In this document: one piece after another, positions 40,024-51,395 of the stretch | How the letters are laid out: each line of letters opens with the position of its first letter | Position numbering within the stretch: position 1 is the stretch's first letter | Source of the DNA: Gammaproteobacteria bacterium | Lineage (GTDB): Bacteria; Pseudomonadota; Gammaproteobacteria; Burkholderiales; Sulfuricellaceae | DNA length: 64,000 nucleotides | Assembly: GCA_018824405.1 (NCBI GenBank) | Contig: JAHJGO010000022.1 | Location: forward strand, 103,910 to 167,909 | Reading direction: 5' to 3' | Notes under the pieces: model-generated | Told to the model about the DNA's origin: nothing | Seen by the model: the letters and a program-made list of their open reading frames with translations, nothing else | The model's database searches: none | Made by a program: the position numbers and the translations under genes

Positions 40024-40947
40024 TTAGATGGCGAGTTCGGCGAGAATCTTGTCGGCACCGAGTGCAATCAGGCGCTGGCCCATCTGGATGCCCAGTTGTT
40101 CGGCATCCTCGGGCTTGCCGCGTACTTCATCTCGTATCATGCGCTGGCCATCGATGCTGGCAACAAAGCCACGCAGGCGAAGTTCGCCATTTTCGATCTG
40201 GGCAAAACCACCCAGCGGAACCTGGCAACTGCCTTGCAGGGCGCGGCTCATGGCGCGTTCAGATGCGACGCAGGCGGCGCTTACGGCGTGATGCAGCGGC
40301 GCCAGCAATTGCACCAGATCATCGCGGCCTTCGCGGCACTCGATGCCGAGCGCGCCCTGACCTACGGCGGGCAGGCTCTGTTCCGGCTCGATCAGCGCGG
40401 TAATACGGTGCCCCAGCTCCAGGCGCTTGAGTCCGGCAGCGGCCAGGATGATGGCGGCAAACTGGCCTTCATCCAGCTTGCGCAGGCGGGTCTGCACATT
40501 GCCGCGCAGAGGTTCGATTTTCAGGTGGGGAAAGCGCGCCCGCAGCTGGCATTCGCGGCGCAGGCTGGAGGTGCCCACCACGCTGCCTTCGGGCAGGGCT
40601 TCGAGATTGGAGAACTGGTTGGAAACAAAGGCATCGCGCGGGTCTTCGCGTTCGCCAGTAGCGGCCAGCATGAAGCCGGGCGGCAGGGTCATCGGCACAT
40701 CTTTCATCGAATGCACGGCGATGTCGGCGCGGCCTTCTTCCAGCGCCTGTTCGAGCTCCTTGACGAACAGACCCTTGCCGCCGATCTTGGCCAGCGGGGA
40801 GTTGAGGATCTGGTCGCCGGTGGTGGTCATGCCCAATATCTGCACGTCCAATTGTGGATATAATGTTTGCAGACGGCTCTGGATGTGATGAGCCTGCCAC
40901 ATTGCCAGGGCGCTTTCGCGCGAAGCGATGATGAGAGTTTTTTTCAA
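40024..40947 (-). CDS. hemC: Hydroxymethylbilane synthase
   Basis: 307 residues. Polymerises four porphobilinogens. The dipyrromethane cofactor Cys is in [11 protein letters not shown], and the N-terminal [10 protein letters not shown] and active-site [11 protein letters not shown] segments are present. First gene of the hemCDXY operon; divergent from the thioredoxin-like gene at 40966 with only 18 bases between, so promoters must overlap. Confidence 0.96.
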   Translation of the reverse strand: MKKTLIIASRESALAMWQAHHIQSRLQTLYPQLDVQILGMTTTGDQILNSPLAKIGGKGLFVKELEQALEEGRADIAVHSMKDVPMTLPPGFMLAATGEREDPRDAFVSNQFSNLEALPEGSVVGTSSLRRECQLRARFPHLKIEPLRGNVQTRLRKLDEGQFAAIILAAAGLKRLELGHRITALIEPEQSLPAVGQGALGIECREGRDDLVQLLAPLHHAVSAACVASERAMSRALQGSCQVPLGGFAQIENGELRLRGFVASIDGQRMIRDEVRGKPEDAEQLGIQMGQRLIALGADKILAELAI

Positions 40948-40965
40948 AACAGGTTCCTGCTCAAG

Positions 40966-41475
40966 ATGATAATTAAGCGTTTATTTTCAAAGGCCGCAGC
41001 GTTCGGCTTGGGGGTTGCTAGTTTAGCATGGTTCAGCCTGGCTGGAGCGGCAGGTCCGGTGGACGAGATTCCCGTGACAGTGGATTTTACGCAAGAGGCT
41101 GCCCTTTCTCGATCCAAACAACTGCCGATCCTGATCCTTTTCACCGCTCAGAAGTGTCCTTACTGCGAGCGCGTGAAGCAGGAGTTTCTGCTTCCCTTGC
41201 AGCGCAATCCAGAGTATGCAGACAAGGTCATCATGCGTCAGATCGAATACCAGGATCGTAGCAGGCTGGTGGATTTTTCAGGTAAATCCACTACTGCCGC
41301 CCAGTTTTCCAAGCAGCAGAAAGTGCGTTTGACCCCGACCATCAAGCTGTTTGACGCAGAGGGACGTTCTCTCACCGAGCCATTGGTTGGCCTGACTACG
41401 CCCGACTATTATGGCTATTATCTCGACCGGGCGATTGACGAGGCGCTGGAGAAGATTCGTGCACCATCCCGATAA
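40966..41475 (+). CDS. Exported thioredoxin-like protein
   Basis: 169 residues from ATG 40966. Signal peptide (about 1-30, [16 protein letters not shown]), then a thioredoxin fold with redox site [14 protein letters not shown] and a cis-Pro region RLTPTIKLF. SoxW/DsbC-like periplasmic reductase is a plausible type. The open frame extends upstream into hemC as a shadow. Immediately upstream of tRNA-Ser. Confidence 0.85.
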   Translation: MIIKRLFSKAAAFGLGVASLAWFSLAGAAGPVDEIPVTVDFTQEAALSRSKQLPILILFTAQKCPYCERVKQEFLLPLQRNPEYADKVIMRQIEYQDRSRLVDFSGKSTTAAQFSKQQKVRLTPTIKLFDAEGRSLTEPLVGLTTPDYYGYYLDRAIDEALEKIRAPSR

Positions 41476-41496
41476 TGATCGGTCGTAATGGTCAGA

Positions 41497-41525
41497 TTGA
41501 CCTTGCACCGAATAATCGGTATGCT
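41497..41525 (+). promoter_or_regulatory. Sigma-70 promoter of tRNA-Ser
   Basis: TTGACC (41497-41502), a 17-base spacer and TATGCT (41520-41525) sit just upstream of the tRNA. The GC-rich bases after the -10 resemble a stringent-type discriminator. The mature tRNA begins at 41542. Confidence 0.75.
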
Positions 41526-41541
41526 TCCGCCTGCTCAAAAT

Positions 41542-41634
41542 GGAGAGATGGCCGAGTGGTCGAAGGTACTCCCCTGCTAAGGGAGCGTAGGGTTTATAGC
41601 CTTACCGAGGGTTCGAATCCCTCTCTCTCCGCCA
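41542..41634 (+). tRNA. tRNA-Ser (anticodon GCU)
   Basis: 93 bases including an encoded CCA end at 41632-41634. The acceptor GGAGAGA pairs with TCTCTCC. The anticodon loop CTGCTAA carries GCT and reads AGC/AGU. A long variable arm, typical of class II tRNAs, follows, then the T-loop GTTCGAATC. All arms look intact. Confidence 0.97.
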
Positions 41635-41640
41635 GTATTC

Positions 41641-41682
41641 AAATCCCCTTGCCAATCATCTGATTGCAAGGGGATTTGTTTT
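41641..41682 (+). terminator. Rho-independent terminator after tRNA-Ser
   Basis: Arms 41641-41652 and 41666-41677 form a perfect 12-bp stem (AAATCCCCTTGC with its complement), extendable into the loop by AATCA/TGATT. A U-rich run GTTTTT follows. Confidence 0.9.
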
Positions 41683-41757
41683 TGTGGCACGCTATTGGCG
41701 TTGCTGCGAAGCCGCGGCCTGATATTTGATGTGTTTTCAAACTTAAAGAAGTCAGCC

Positions 41758-42711
41758 ATGAATGCCTCCAATGACTCACTGCAGGAAAGTGTTGCCCGCC
41801 AACGTGAAGCGCTGCTGGAACTGTTGCAGGAACCCCTGGGCCGCTTGGCGGAGAATTGCTGCCAGGTATGGGGCGAGCGTGAAAAACTTAATGTCTTGCT
41901 TGGAGATGCGCTGAAGGACTTGCCGTATTGCAAGCATCTTTATGCTCTCGATATCAATGCGATCCAGATCAGCGACAATGTCAGCCACAGTGGATTGCTG
42001 GAGGGCTTTGGCCGGGATCGCTCAGAGCGCCCCTACATGAGCGAAGTCGAGCCAGGTGCGGGCTTTGTCCTGTCTGATGCCTATATCAGCCTGCGTGAAC
42101 GCCGCCCCTCGTTGAGTGCCATTCAGCTTGTGCGCAACAAGGAAGGCAAGGCGCTTGGCTTCATCGGCGCCTATTTCGGCTTGCGCGATTTGCCGTTGAC
42201 GCGCGAACTCTATGAAGAGCCGCGCTACTGGCGGCAGATCAAGGGCGACCCCTCGATCCGTGGCACGGTTTTTCACCAGACCCGCACGGAAAGCGAGATG
42301 GACCGGAAGATCGATACTATACTCGGCGTGGTGGCGGAATTGATGCTTTATCACGGTGTGTTTCATGTGATTCTGCATTTTTCCAGCAGTCGCTCCATCA
42401 TCTGGCTGCTTAAGGATCCATACCGCTACCGTTTGCTGGATATCAATGAGTTGATTGATCCGAATACCTGTCTTGCCTATCCGCGCATTCCTTATCCGGT
42501 GGATGCGCTGGTTCCCGCCGGGCAAATTCGGGAGGTGCTGGACTCCTTCCGCGGCTTGCGTTTGATGGATGAAATGTTTTACCTGCGTTCCGGTGCCCTG
42601 AATATTTTTAATGGCATCGTTGGTCTGACGTTCTCTTGTGACGGTTCGCACTACATCCCTTATGACGAATTTCTGAAAATGGATAACAGATTCTGGATCG
42701 GCGCCCAGTAA
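41758..42711 (+). CDS. PDC/Cache-like sensor-domain protein
   Basis: 317 residues from ATG 41758; no membrane segment is evident. Residues DRSERPYM and GFVLSDAYISLRERRPSLSA resemble the PDC (Cache) ligand-binding fold seen in a betaproteobacterial family annotated as PDC sensor-domain proteins. No output domain is recognised. Probably a stand-alone signal-binding protein. An upstream in-frame start at 41695 is unlikely. Confidence 0.7.
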   Translation: MNASNDSLQESVARQREALLELLQEPLGRLAENCCQVWGEREKLNVLLGDALKDLPYCKHLYALDINAIQISDNVSHSGLLEGFGRDRSERPYMSEVEPGAGFVLSDAYISLRERRPSLSAIQLVRNKEGKALGFIGAYFGLRDLPLTRELYEEPRYWRQIKGDPSIRGTVFHQTRTESEMDRKIDTILGVVAELMLYHGVFHVILHFSSSRSIIWLLKDPYRYRLLDINELIDPNTCLAYPRIPYPVDALVPAGQIREVLDSFRGLRLMDEMFYLRSGALNIFNGIVGLTFSCDGSHYIPYDEFLKMDNRFWIGAQ

Positions 42712-42742
42712 TGGAAATCGCAAAATCTCTCGAGATGCTTCA

Positions 42743-43111
42743 ATGAAATTGAGAACCTTGTTTCTGGTTCTTTATCTGCTGTCTGCCTTCAATGTCCTGG
42801 CCGCCGCGCAGGTAGAAGAGCGTGAATTGCAGCGGAGCGCCCTCGGATCTGCGCAACAGAAGGCCGATTTCACGAGAAAGCAGGCGAATGAAGCGGAGCA
42901 GCGGGCAGGCGCGGCAGAGCGCGAACTGGCCGAGGCCGAGTGCGCCGATCAGGAGGCGCGGCAGCGTGCCAGTGAGGCGGCCATCCGTCTGGAGGGAGCC
43001 AGGGCCGCACTTAGCCAGGCTCAAGACAGCCGGACTGCTGCCCGCGTTTCTTCAGAACGTGCAGCGGAAGAGGTAAGCAAAGAATGGGAGCGTCACAAGC
43101 GTTCGCAATGA
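42743..43111 (+). CDS. Small exported coiled-coil protein
   Basis: 122 residues. Signal peptide (about 1-21, ending NVLAAAQ) and then a highly charged, alanine-rich helix of about 95 residues with one Cys. No known domain. It starts 31 bases after the PDC-like gene and may be co-transcribed. Function unknown. Confidence 0.6.
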   Translation: MKLRTLFLVLYLLSAFNVLAAAQVEERELQRSALGSAQQKADFTRKQANEAEQRAGAAERELAEAECADQEARQRASEAAIRLEGARAALSQAQDSRTAARVSSERAAEEVSKEWERHKRSQ

Positions 43112-43234
43112 ACGGACCTCCAGGGTGACGGCTGTTTCAGATCGGCATGGCGAGGCCGCAAGACGCCGGTCTTTTCCTGGTTTGCCTGTTCGTGTTTCCA
43201 GGCATGAGCAGATCATGCTCTACGAGAAACCGCC

Positions 43235-43627
43235 CTAGTTCCTGCGTACTGGGACGCGCCAGAGGAAAAAAGCCAATACGATCCCGATTGCCGCCAGCAT
43301 GGCGCGATGCCAGGGTGTTTCCATCAGCAGGATCGAGGCGCCGAACGACAGCCCTATCAACAGAAAAGCCCAGGGCTTGACGCCGGGCGGCATGCTCCGG
43401 TGTTCGTGCCACTCGCGAATGATCGGCCCGGCAATGCGGTGCGCCAGCATCTTGTCGTGCAGGTACTCTGAGCCGCGCGCAAAACAGGCTGCCGCCAGCA
43501 GCACAAATGGTGTGGTCGGCAGCATCGGCAGAAAAATCCCGGCTACGGCCAGCAGCAACGCCACTATGCCCAGCCCGAGAAAAACAGCCCGCATCAGGCG
43601 GGAGTCGTGAAGGCGCGAAACGCTCAT
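43235..43627 (-). CDS. YbaN/DUF454 family membrane protein
   Basis: 130 residues. Three hydrophobic helices; FLPMLPTTPFVLLAAACFARGS is the DUF454 hallmark region. Start at 43627, overlapping the YqaA-like stop by 4 bases. Last gene of the long minus-strand operon. Function unknown. Confidence 0.85.
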   Translation of the reverse strand: MSVSRLHDSRLMRAVFLGLGIVALLLAVAGIFLPMLPTTPFVLLAAACFARGSEYLHDKMLAHRIAGPIIREWHEHRSMPPGVKPWAFLLIGLSFGASILLMETPWHRAMLAAIGIVLAFFLWRVPVRRN

Positions 43628-44205
43628 GCATTTCCAAACCACAGCAACATCACAACAGCAAGCGCGACCACAGCCCAGCCGAGGCGCTCGACATAGCGGT
43701 GCAGCATTTCTTCCATACGCGCCCCGCCCCACGCCATCAGTCCGGCGACCAGAAAGAAGCGTGCCCCGCGCCCGATCAGTGAGGCCAGGGTGAAGGGCAG
43801 CAGCGCCATGGACAGGGCGCCGGCGGCGATGGTGAAGACTTTGTAGGGAATGGGCGAGAAGCCGGCCACGAAAACCGCCCAGAAGCCCCAGCGCCCGAAC
43901 CACTCGACAGCCGTTTGATACGCGGGCCAATACTTGCTTTCCTGCAGCCAGGGCAACAGGGCATCGATGGCGAAATAGCCGATGCCATAGCCGAACAGCC
44001 CGCCCGCCACCGAAGCCAGCGTGGTCAGCAGAGCGAGCCGCCAGGCTCGCTGCGGGTTCGCGAGGCACATCGGCGCCAGCATGACATCCGGCGGAATGGG
44101 GAAAAACGACGATTCGGCAAAGCTCAGGCCACCCAGGTACCAGGGTGCATGCGGATGCCTGGACCAGACCATGGCTCGCTGGTAGAGCGAAGAGAACAGT
44201 TTCAT
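43624..44205 (-). CDS. YqaA/DedA-like membrane protein
   Basis: 193 residues with about five membrane helices. SFAESSFFPIPPDVMLAPM and FSPIPYKVFTIAAG carry the SNARE-associated/DedA pattern. DedA proteins are linked to membrane lipid transport and proton-motive-force homeostasis, which would fit a cation-homeostasis operon. Substrate unknown. Confidence 0.87.
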   Translation of the reverse strand: MKLFSSLYQRAMVWSRHPHAPWYLGGLSFAESSFFPIPPDVMLAPMCLANPQRAWRLALLTTLASVAGGLFGYGIGYFAIDALLPWLQESKYWPAYQTAVEWFGRWGFWAVFVAGFSPIPYKVFTIAAGALSMALLPFTLASLIGRGARFFLVAGLMAWGGARMEEMLHRYVERLGWAVVALAVVMLLWFGNA

Positions 44206-44221
44206 TGAGGCTCCATATTGA

Positions 44222-44740
44222 TTACTTCTTGCGCCGCCGTTTGTGCATTACACGCCAGTACCAGCCGAGGCTGATGAGAGCATAGCTGATCAATCCGGCA
44301 AAGGTGGCGGTGATTGCAAGGCCGATGATGAGCGGCAGCCCGAGATTCGCAATGCCTTCCCAGAAGCCGGTCTCCGTATCGGGGGCTTGCGTGAGCCTGG
44401 CTTCCGGCGTGATTTCAGCTATGTTTTCTCCGGTCACCCAGGCACCAAGCTTGTAGGCTGCGTAATAGATAGGTGCGAAGGTAACCGGATTGGTGACCAG
44501 AGTGCTCGTCACGGCTGCTGGCAGGTTGGCGCGCAAGACCACGGCGGCCACAGCCGAGATCGGGATTTGCGCAAGCGGGACCAGCAGACCGAAAAAAATG
44601 CCAATGGCGACGCCCATGGAGACGCCCCGGCGCGACCAGTGCCACAGCCGGGGATGCTGCAGGAGCGGGCCGAGCCAACGCAGCCAGCGATTGCCAAGCA
44701 GGCGCTCGCGGTCCGGCAGCAGTTTTCTGAAGCGATTCAT
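44222..44740 (-). CDS. DUF2062 membrane protein
   Basis: 172 residues. N-terminal basic region, then hydrophobic segments; FFGLLVPLAQIPISAVAAVVLRANL and LVTNPVTFAPIYYAAYKLG are DUF2062 hallmarks. Function unknown. Overlaps mnhG by 4 bases, suggesting coupling to the antiporter operon. Confidence 0.88.
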   Translation of the reverse strand: MNRFRKLLPDRERLLGNRWLRWLGPLLQHPRLWHWSRRGVSMGVAIGIFFGLLVPLAQIPISAVAAVVLRANLPAAVTSTLVTNPVTFAPIYYAAYKLGAWVTGENIAEITPEARLTQAPDTETGFWEGIANLGLPLIIGLAITATFAGLISYALISLGWYWRVMHKRRRKK

Positions 44741-45102
44741 GAAGGATGGCTTCCCGGCGATTCCTGGTCGTCCTCGCTCCCGGCGGCTTTGGGAAGCGGG
44801 ACGAGCGAAGCCAGCCTCTGGTGAAGCGCGGCTTTGGCCAGCAGGTGGGCGGAAATCGGGGCGGTGATGAACAGGAACAGGGTCACCAGTACTTCGTGCA
44901 GGCTCAATCCTTCGCCGTTAATGCTGAAATAAATCGCCGAAGCGATCAGTAGGCTGCCCACCCCGAGCGTGGTGGCCTTGGTCGGGCCATGCAGGCGGGT
45001 GTAGAAATCCTCCAGCCGGGCGAGCCCGAGCGAGCCGATGAAAGTGAACAGTGCGCCGATTATCACCAGGAGGGAAAGCAGGAGTTCGGTTGTGGCGCTC
45101 AT
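44737..45102 (-). CDS. mnhG: Mrp-type Na+/H+ antiporter subunit G
   Basis: 121 residues from ATG 45102. Three membrane segments and the GSLGLARLEDFYTRLHGPTKATTLG signature. Small accessory subunit of the multi-part Mrp/Mnh secondary antiporter. Overlaps mnhF by 4 bases. Confidence 0.92.
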   Translation of the reverse strand: MSATTELLLSLLVIIGALFTFIGSLGLARLEDFYTRLHGPTKATTLGVGSLLIASAIYFSINGEGLSLHEVLVTLFLFITAPISAHLLAKAALHQRLASLVPLPKAAGSEDDQESPGSHPS

Positions 45103-45368
45103 TCGATGATATCCCCCCGCAGCAGGTATTTGCACAGCGCCACCGTGCCGACGAAGCCCATGAGCGCGATCAGCAGCGCAGCCTCGAAATAGAGGGCGCT
45201 GCCGAGGTGGATGCCGAGCAGCACCAGCAGCGCGATGGCGTTGATGTAGAGGGTGTCGAGCGCAAGAATGCGGTCAGGCGCACTGGGTCCCCTGAGCAGG
45301 CGCCAGAGCGTGAGCGCGAAGGCTGCTGTGACCAGGGAAAAAGCGATGGCAAGGGCGATGTTCAGCAT
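45099..45368 (-). CDS. mnhF: Mrp-type Na+/H+ antiporter subunit F
   Basis: 89 residues, three membrane helices. LRGPSAPDRILALDTLYINAIALLV is characteristic of MnhF. Overlaps mnhE by 7 bases and mnhG by 4. Confidence 0.93.
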   Translation of the reverse strand: MLNIALAIAFSLVTAAFALTLWRLLRGPSAPDRILALDTLYINAIALLVLLGIHLGSALYFEAALLIALMGFVGTVALCKYLLRGDIIE

Positions 45369-45850
45369 TCGAAGATTTCCTTGAGCGGCGCTTCGTAACG
45401 CGCCTTGATCGTGGCGGCCAGCTCATCCTGGTCATCGACATCGAGCGCATGCACGAGGAGGCTTTGCCGGTCCTCGCTCAAATGCGCCGACACTGTGCCG
45501 GGCGTGAGGCAGATGGTATTGGCCAGGATGCTGATGGCGAGTTCGTGGCTGACATCCAGGGGGACGACCACAAATGCCGGGCGCAGATTCCGCGGCTGGC
45601 CGAGGATCAGCCACGCCACTTTCAGATTGGCGACCAGGATATCGAACAGCACCACGCCGGCAAAGCGCAGCAATGTGCCCCAGTGGCGAATGCGCACCTG
45701 TTCCGGCCAGAAAGGAAGCGCGAACAGCGGAATGGCCCAGCCCAGCAACAGGCCGAGAATAATCTGGCCCGGCGCCATGCTGTTGTTGAGCAGCAGCCAC
45801 ACCAGGGCCAGCGTCGGCGTGAGCAGGGGGTGAGGGAGCAGGCGCTTCAT
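45362..45850 (-). CDS. mnhE: Mrp-type Na+/H+ antiporter subunit E
   Basis: 162 residues from ATG 45850. N-terminal membrane helices, then NTICLTPGTVSAHLSEDRQSL, the MnhE family motif. Overlaps mnhD by 4 bases and mnhF by 7. Confidence 0.93.
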   Translation of the reverse strand: MKRLLPHPLLTPTLALVWLLLNNSMAPGQIILGLLLGWAIPLFALPFWPEQVRIRHWGTLLRFAGVVLFDILVANLKVAWLILGQPRNLRPAFVVVPLDVSHELAISILANTICLTPGTVSAHLSEDRQSLLVHALDVDDQDELAATIKARYEAPLKEIFEC

Positions 45851-47361
45851 CGTGCGCCTCCCAGCACGGCGGCGATGTAGGCTTCGGGTTGCAGGAGCTG
45901 GGTCGCGGCTGCGCGGGTAAAGTCGCTGGCCAGCCCGGCCCAGACGGTCAGGCCGAGCGCGAGCGCGATCAGGCCGATGATGGGGACGAGTTCCAGGCTC
46001 GTCGGCGCAACCGTGCCAATATCCGACGCCGGATTGGGTTGCGAGCGGAAGAACAGCAGGCTGCCCGAGCGTGCCAGCGCAATCAGGGCAAAGAGCGCGG
46101 TTAGCAGCACGATACCCCATATCCAGGGCAGCGCCGGGTGGGCGAGCGCGGCGCGCAGGATCAGGAATTTGCCGATAAAACCGGATAGCGGCGGCAAGCC
46201 GGCGAGCAGCACGGCGCTGATGAAAAACAGGCCGCCCCACAGCCCGGCGCGTGGAATGTCCTCGGCCGGCCTGAGGTGATCCGTGTTCTCGCCGCGCCGC
46301 CGGGCAATGGCGTCACCGAGCAGGAACAGTGCCGCCGCCGCGAAGGTGCTGTGCGGCAGGTAGTAAAGTCCGGCGGCAATGCCCTCGTTCGAACCCAGCC
46401 CGAAAGCGGTCAGCAGGGTGCCGACCGAGGCCACCACCAGATACGCTGCCTGCCGGGAAAGCTGCGTGGCAGCCAGGGCGCCGAGCATGCCGAAGGCCAG
46501 CGTGGCAAGTGCGGCCGGCAGCAGCCAGGGCTGGAACAGGTCGGCGAGTAGTCCGGCCTCGGGGCCGAACAGCAGGGTCTGGGTGCGCAGGATCGCATAG
46601 GCGCCGACCTTGGTCATGATTGCGAACAGGGCCGCCACCGGCGCGGCAGCCGAGGCATAGGCGGCCGGCAGCCAGAGGTGGAGTGGCAAAAGCGCTGCCT
46701 TGAGGGCGAAAACGCCAAGCAGCATGAGACCGGCAGCGCGCACCAGCCCCAGATTTTCCGGTGGTGTCGAAGCAATCCTGACTGCAAGATCTGCAAAATT
46801 GAGCGTGCCCAGCACGCCGTAGAACAGGCCGGCGGCAAACAGAAACAGGGTGGAGCCGAGCAGATTGAGCACCACGTAATGCATGCCCGAGCGAGCGCGC
46901 TGCGCGCCGCCGCCATGCAGTAGCAGGCCATAGGAGGCGATCAGCAGGATTTCGAAAAACACGAACAGGTTGAACAGGTCGCCGGTCAGGAAGGCGCCGC
47001 AAAGCCCGAACAGCTGCATCTGGAAGAGAACGTGAAAATGTCGTCCGTTGCGGTCGACCCCGCCGCTGGCATACAGCAGTGCAAACAGCGCGAGCAGCGC
47101 CGTGGTCAGCACCATCCACGCGGCCAGGCGGTCGGCAACCAGCACGATGCCCCAGGGCGCCGCCCAGTCTCCCAGCGCATAGACGAGAATGTCGCCGCTG
47201 CTAACCACAAACAGCAGGAGCGTCGCGAGCACGATCTGGCCGAGCGTGGCCGTTAGCGCAATCCAGCGCCGCGCCGGCATCGGCAGGTCACGCAGCGCGA
47301 GCAGCACGACGCCCGTCAGGAAGGGCAGCAAAACCGGCGCAATGACGAGATGGCTGCTCAT
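45847..47361 (-). CDS. mnhD: Mrp-type Na+/H+ antiporter subunit D
   Basis: 504 residues from ATG 47361, about fourteen membrane helices. Homologous to respiratory complex I NuoM/N-type proton-pumping subunits; LFNLFVFFEILLIASYGLLL and the lysine-bearing ALLPLHLWLPAAYASA are typical. Overlaps mnhC and mnhE by 4 bases each. The frame extends upstream through mnhC as a shadow. Confidence 0.93.
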   Translation of the reverse strand: MSSHLVIAPVLLPFLTGVVLLALRDLPMPARRWIALTATLGQIVLATLLLFVVSSGDILVYALGDWAAPWGIVLVADRLAAWMVLTTALLALFALLYASGGVDRNGRHFHVLFQMQLFGLCGAFLTGDLFNLFVFFEILLIASYGLLLHGGGAQRARSGMHYVVLNLLGSTLFLFAAGLFYGVLGTLNFADLAVRIASTPPENLGLVRAAGLMLLGVFALKAALLPLHLWLPAAYASAAAPVAALFAIMTKVGAYAILRTQTLLFGPEAGLLADLFQPWLLPAALATLAFGMLGALAATQLSRQAAYLVVASVGTLLTAFGLGSNEGIAAGLYYLPHSTFAAAALFLLGDAIARRRGENTDHLRPAEDIPRAGLWGGLFFISAVLLAGLPPLSGFIGKFLILRAALAHPALPWIWGIVLLTALFALIALARSGSLLFFRSQPNPASDIGTVAPTSLELVPIIGLIALALGLTVWAGLASDFTRAAATQLLQPEAYIAAVLGGAR

Positions 47362-47683
47362 GGCACACCCCCGCCGTCGACATGATCGTTGCCTAGCTCC
47401 GCGCGGGATTTCAGGGCCAGCATGATGACGAAGGCGGTCATGGCGAAGCCGATGACGATGGCGGTCAGCACCAGCGCCTGCGGCAGCGGGTCGGCATACG
47501 CATCCGCGGCCCCGATCACCGGGGGGCGGGCAATCACCAGGCGTCCCATGGCGAACAGGAACAGGTTGACCGCGTAGGAGAGGAAAGTCAGGCCGAGTAC
47601 CACGGAAAAACTGCGCGCGCGCAGCACAAGATAGATGCCGCAGGCGGTCAGCACGCCGATCAGGAGGGCAAGTAGCGCTTCCA

Positions 47684-47690
<7 letters not shown>
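47358..47690 (-). CDS. mnhC: Mrp-type Na+/H+ antiporter subunit C
   Basis: 110 residues, three helices, NuoK-like. LRARSFSVVLGLTFLSYAVNLFLF and QALVLTAIVIGFAMTAF are diagnostic. Overlaps mnhA by 7 bases and mnhD by 4. Confidence 0.93.
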
Positions 47691-50494
<2,804 letters not shown>

Positions 50495-50510
50495 GCGTTG
50501 AACCCTGCCT

Positions 50511-51395
50511 TCATGCCGTCACCAGCACATCTCCCTGGGAGGAAAGCAGCACGTGTTTGGTGATGCTGCCGAGCAGGAAGTCCTCGATCATGTCTGCGCC
50601 ATGTTTTCCCATGACGATGAGGTCGCAGTCCTGCTCCTGTTCCTGTTCGAGGATGTGTTGCGAGGCGTCGCCGTGCAGGGCGAGCAGCGTTGCTTCTTCG
50701 GGCGCGAGACCCGCTGTGGCGGTGAGGGAGCGTAATTGCTGCAATGCTTCCAGCCTCATGCTCGACCGGTAATGGCTGATCACTTCCTTGCTGACGCCTG
50801 CGTAGGCCAGTTTGCCCTCGAACGGTGCCTCGAAGGCATGCAGCAGCACGATATGAGCCTGCGGCGCAAGTGCACGAACCAGGCGCAGGGCCGCAACTGA
50901 TGCGGGAGAAAAATCGACCGGGACAAGGATGCGGCGATAGGATTCGTGCGGCGCCTGCCTGACCAGCAGAATCGGGCGCCTGGTCAGACGCAGCAGGCGC
51001 GATGCGGTGGTGCCGAGCAACAGATGGCGCAGGAAACCTTCACCCTGTGCGCCGACAACGAGAAGGTCTGCATCGATGGTATCAGCGTATTCGACGATGG
51101 CATGGGGTACATTGCCGGCGGCCAGATGGATGGCCGCAGAAATGCCGCATGCCTGGCCAAGATCGGCAGCGAGTTGGGAAAGCGCTTCATGCGCCTGTGT
51201 GCGGATGCGCTCCACGACTTCTGCAGCGTCCTGTCCGAGCAGTTTTTGCAACGCCTCGATGGCGCTCTGCTGGACGGCGTGCATCAGGGTAAGCTGGGCG
51301 CCTGTTTCCGCCGCCAGGCGAAAGGCCCGGTCCATGGCGTGACGCGAGGGTGCTGATAAATCCGTGCTGGCAAGGATGCGGAGGGGTGTTGTCAT
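50511..51395 (-). CDS. Tandem universal stress protein
   Basis: 294 residues, two UspA domains. Both have the ATP-binding G-2x-G-9x-G(S/T) pattern: GAQGEGFLRHLLLGTT in domain 1 and GKHGADMIEDFLLGSIT in domain 2. Likely an ATP-binding stress regulator. Overlaps the Kef-type antiporter gene by 4 bases and precedes mnhA, so it may modulate these transporters. Confidence 0.92.
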   Translation of the reverse strand: MTTPLRILASTDLSAPSRHAMDRAFRLAAETGAQLTLMHAVQQSAIEALQKLLGQDAAEVVERIRTQAHEALSQLAADLGQACGISAAIHLAAGNVPHAIVEYADTIDADLLVVGAQGEGFLRHLLLGTTASRLLRLTRRPILLVRQAPHESYRRILVPVDFSPASVAALRLVRALAPQAHIVLLHAFEAPFEGKLAYAGVSKEVISHYRSSMRLEALQQLRSLTATAGLAPEEATLLALHGDASQHILEQEQEQDCDLIVMGKHGADMIEDFLLGSITKHVLLSSQGDVLVTA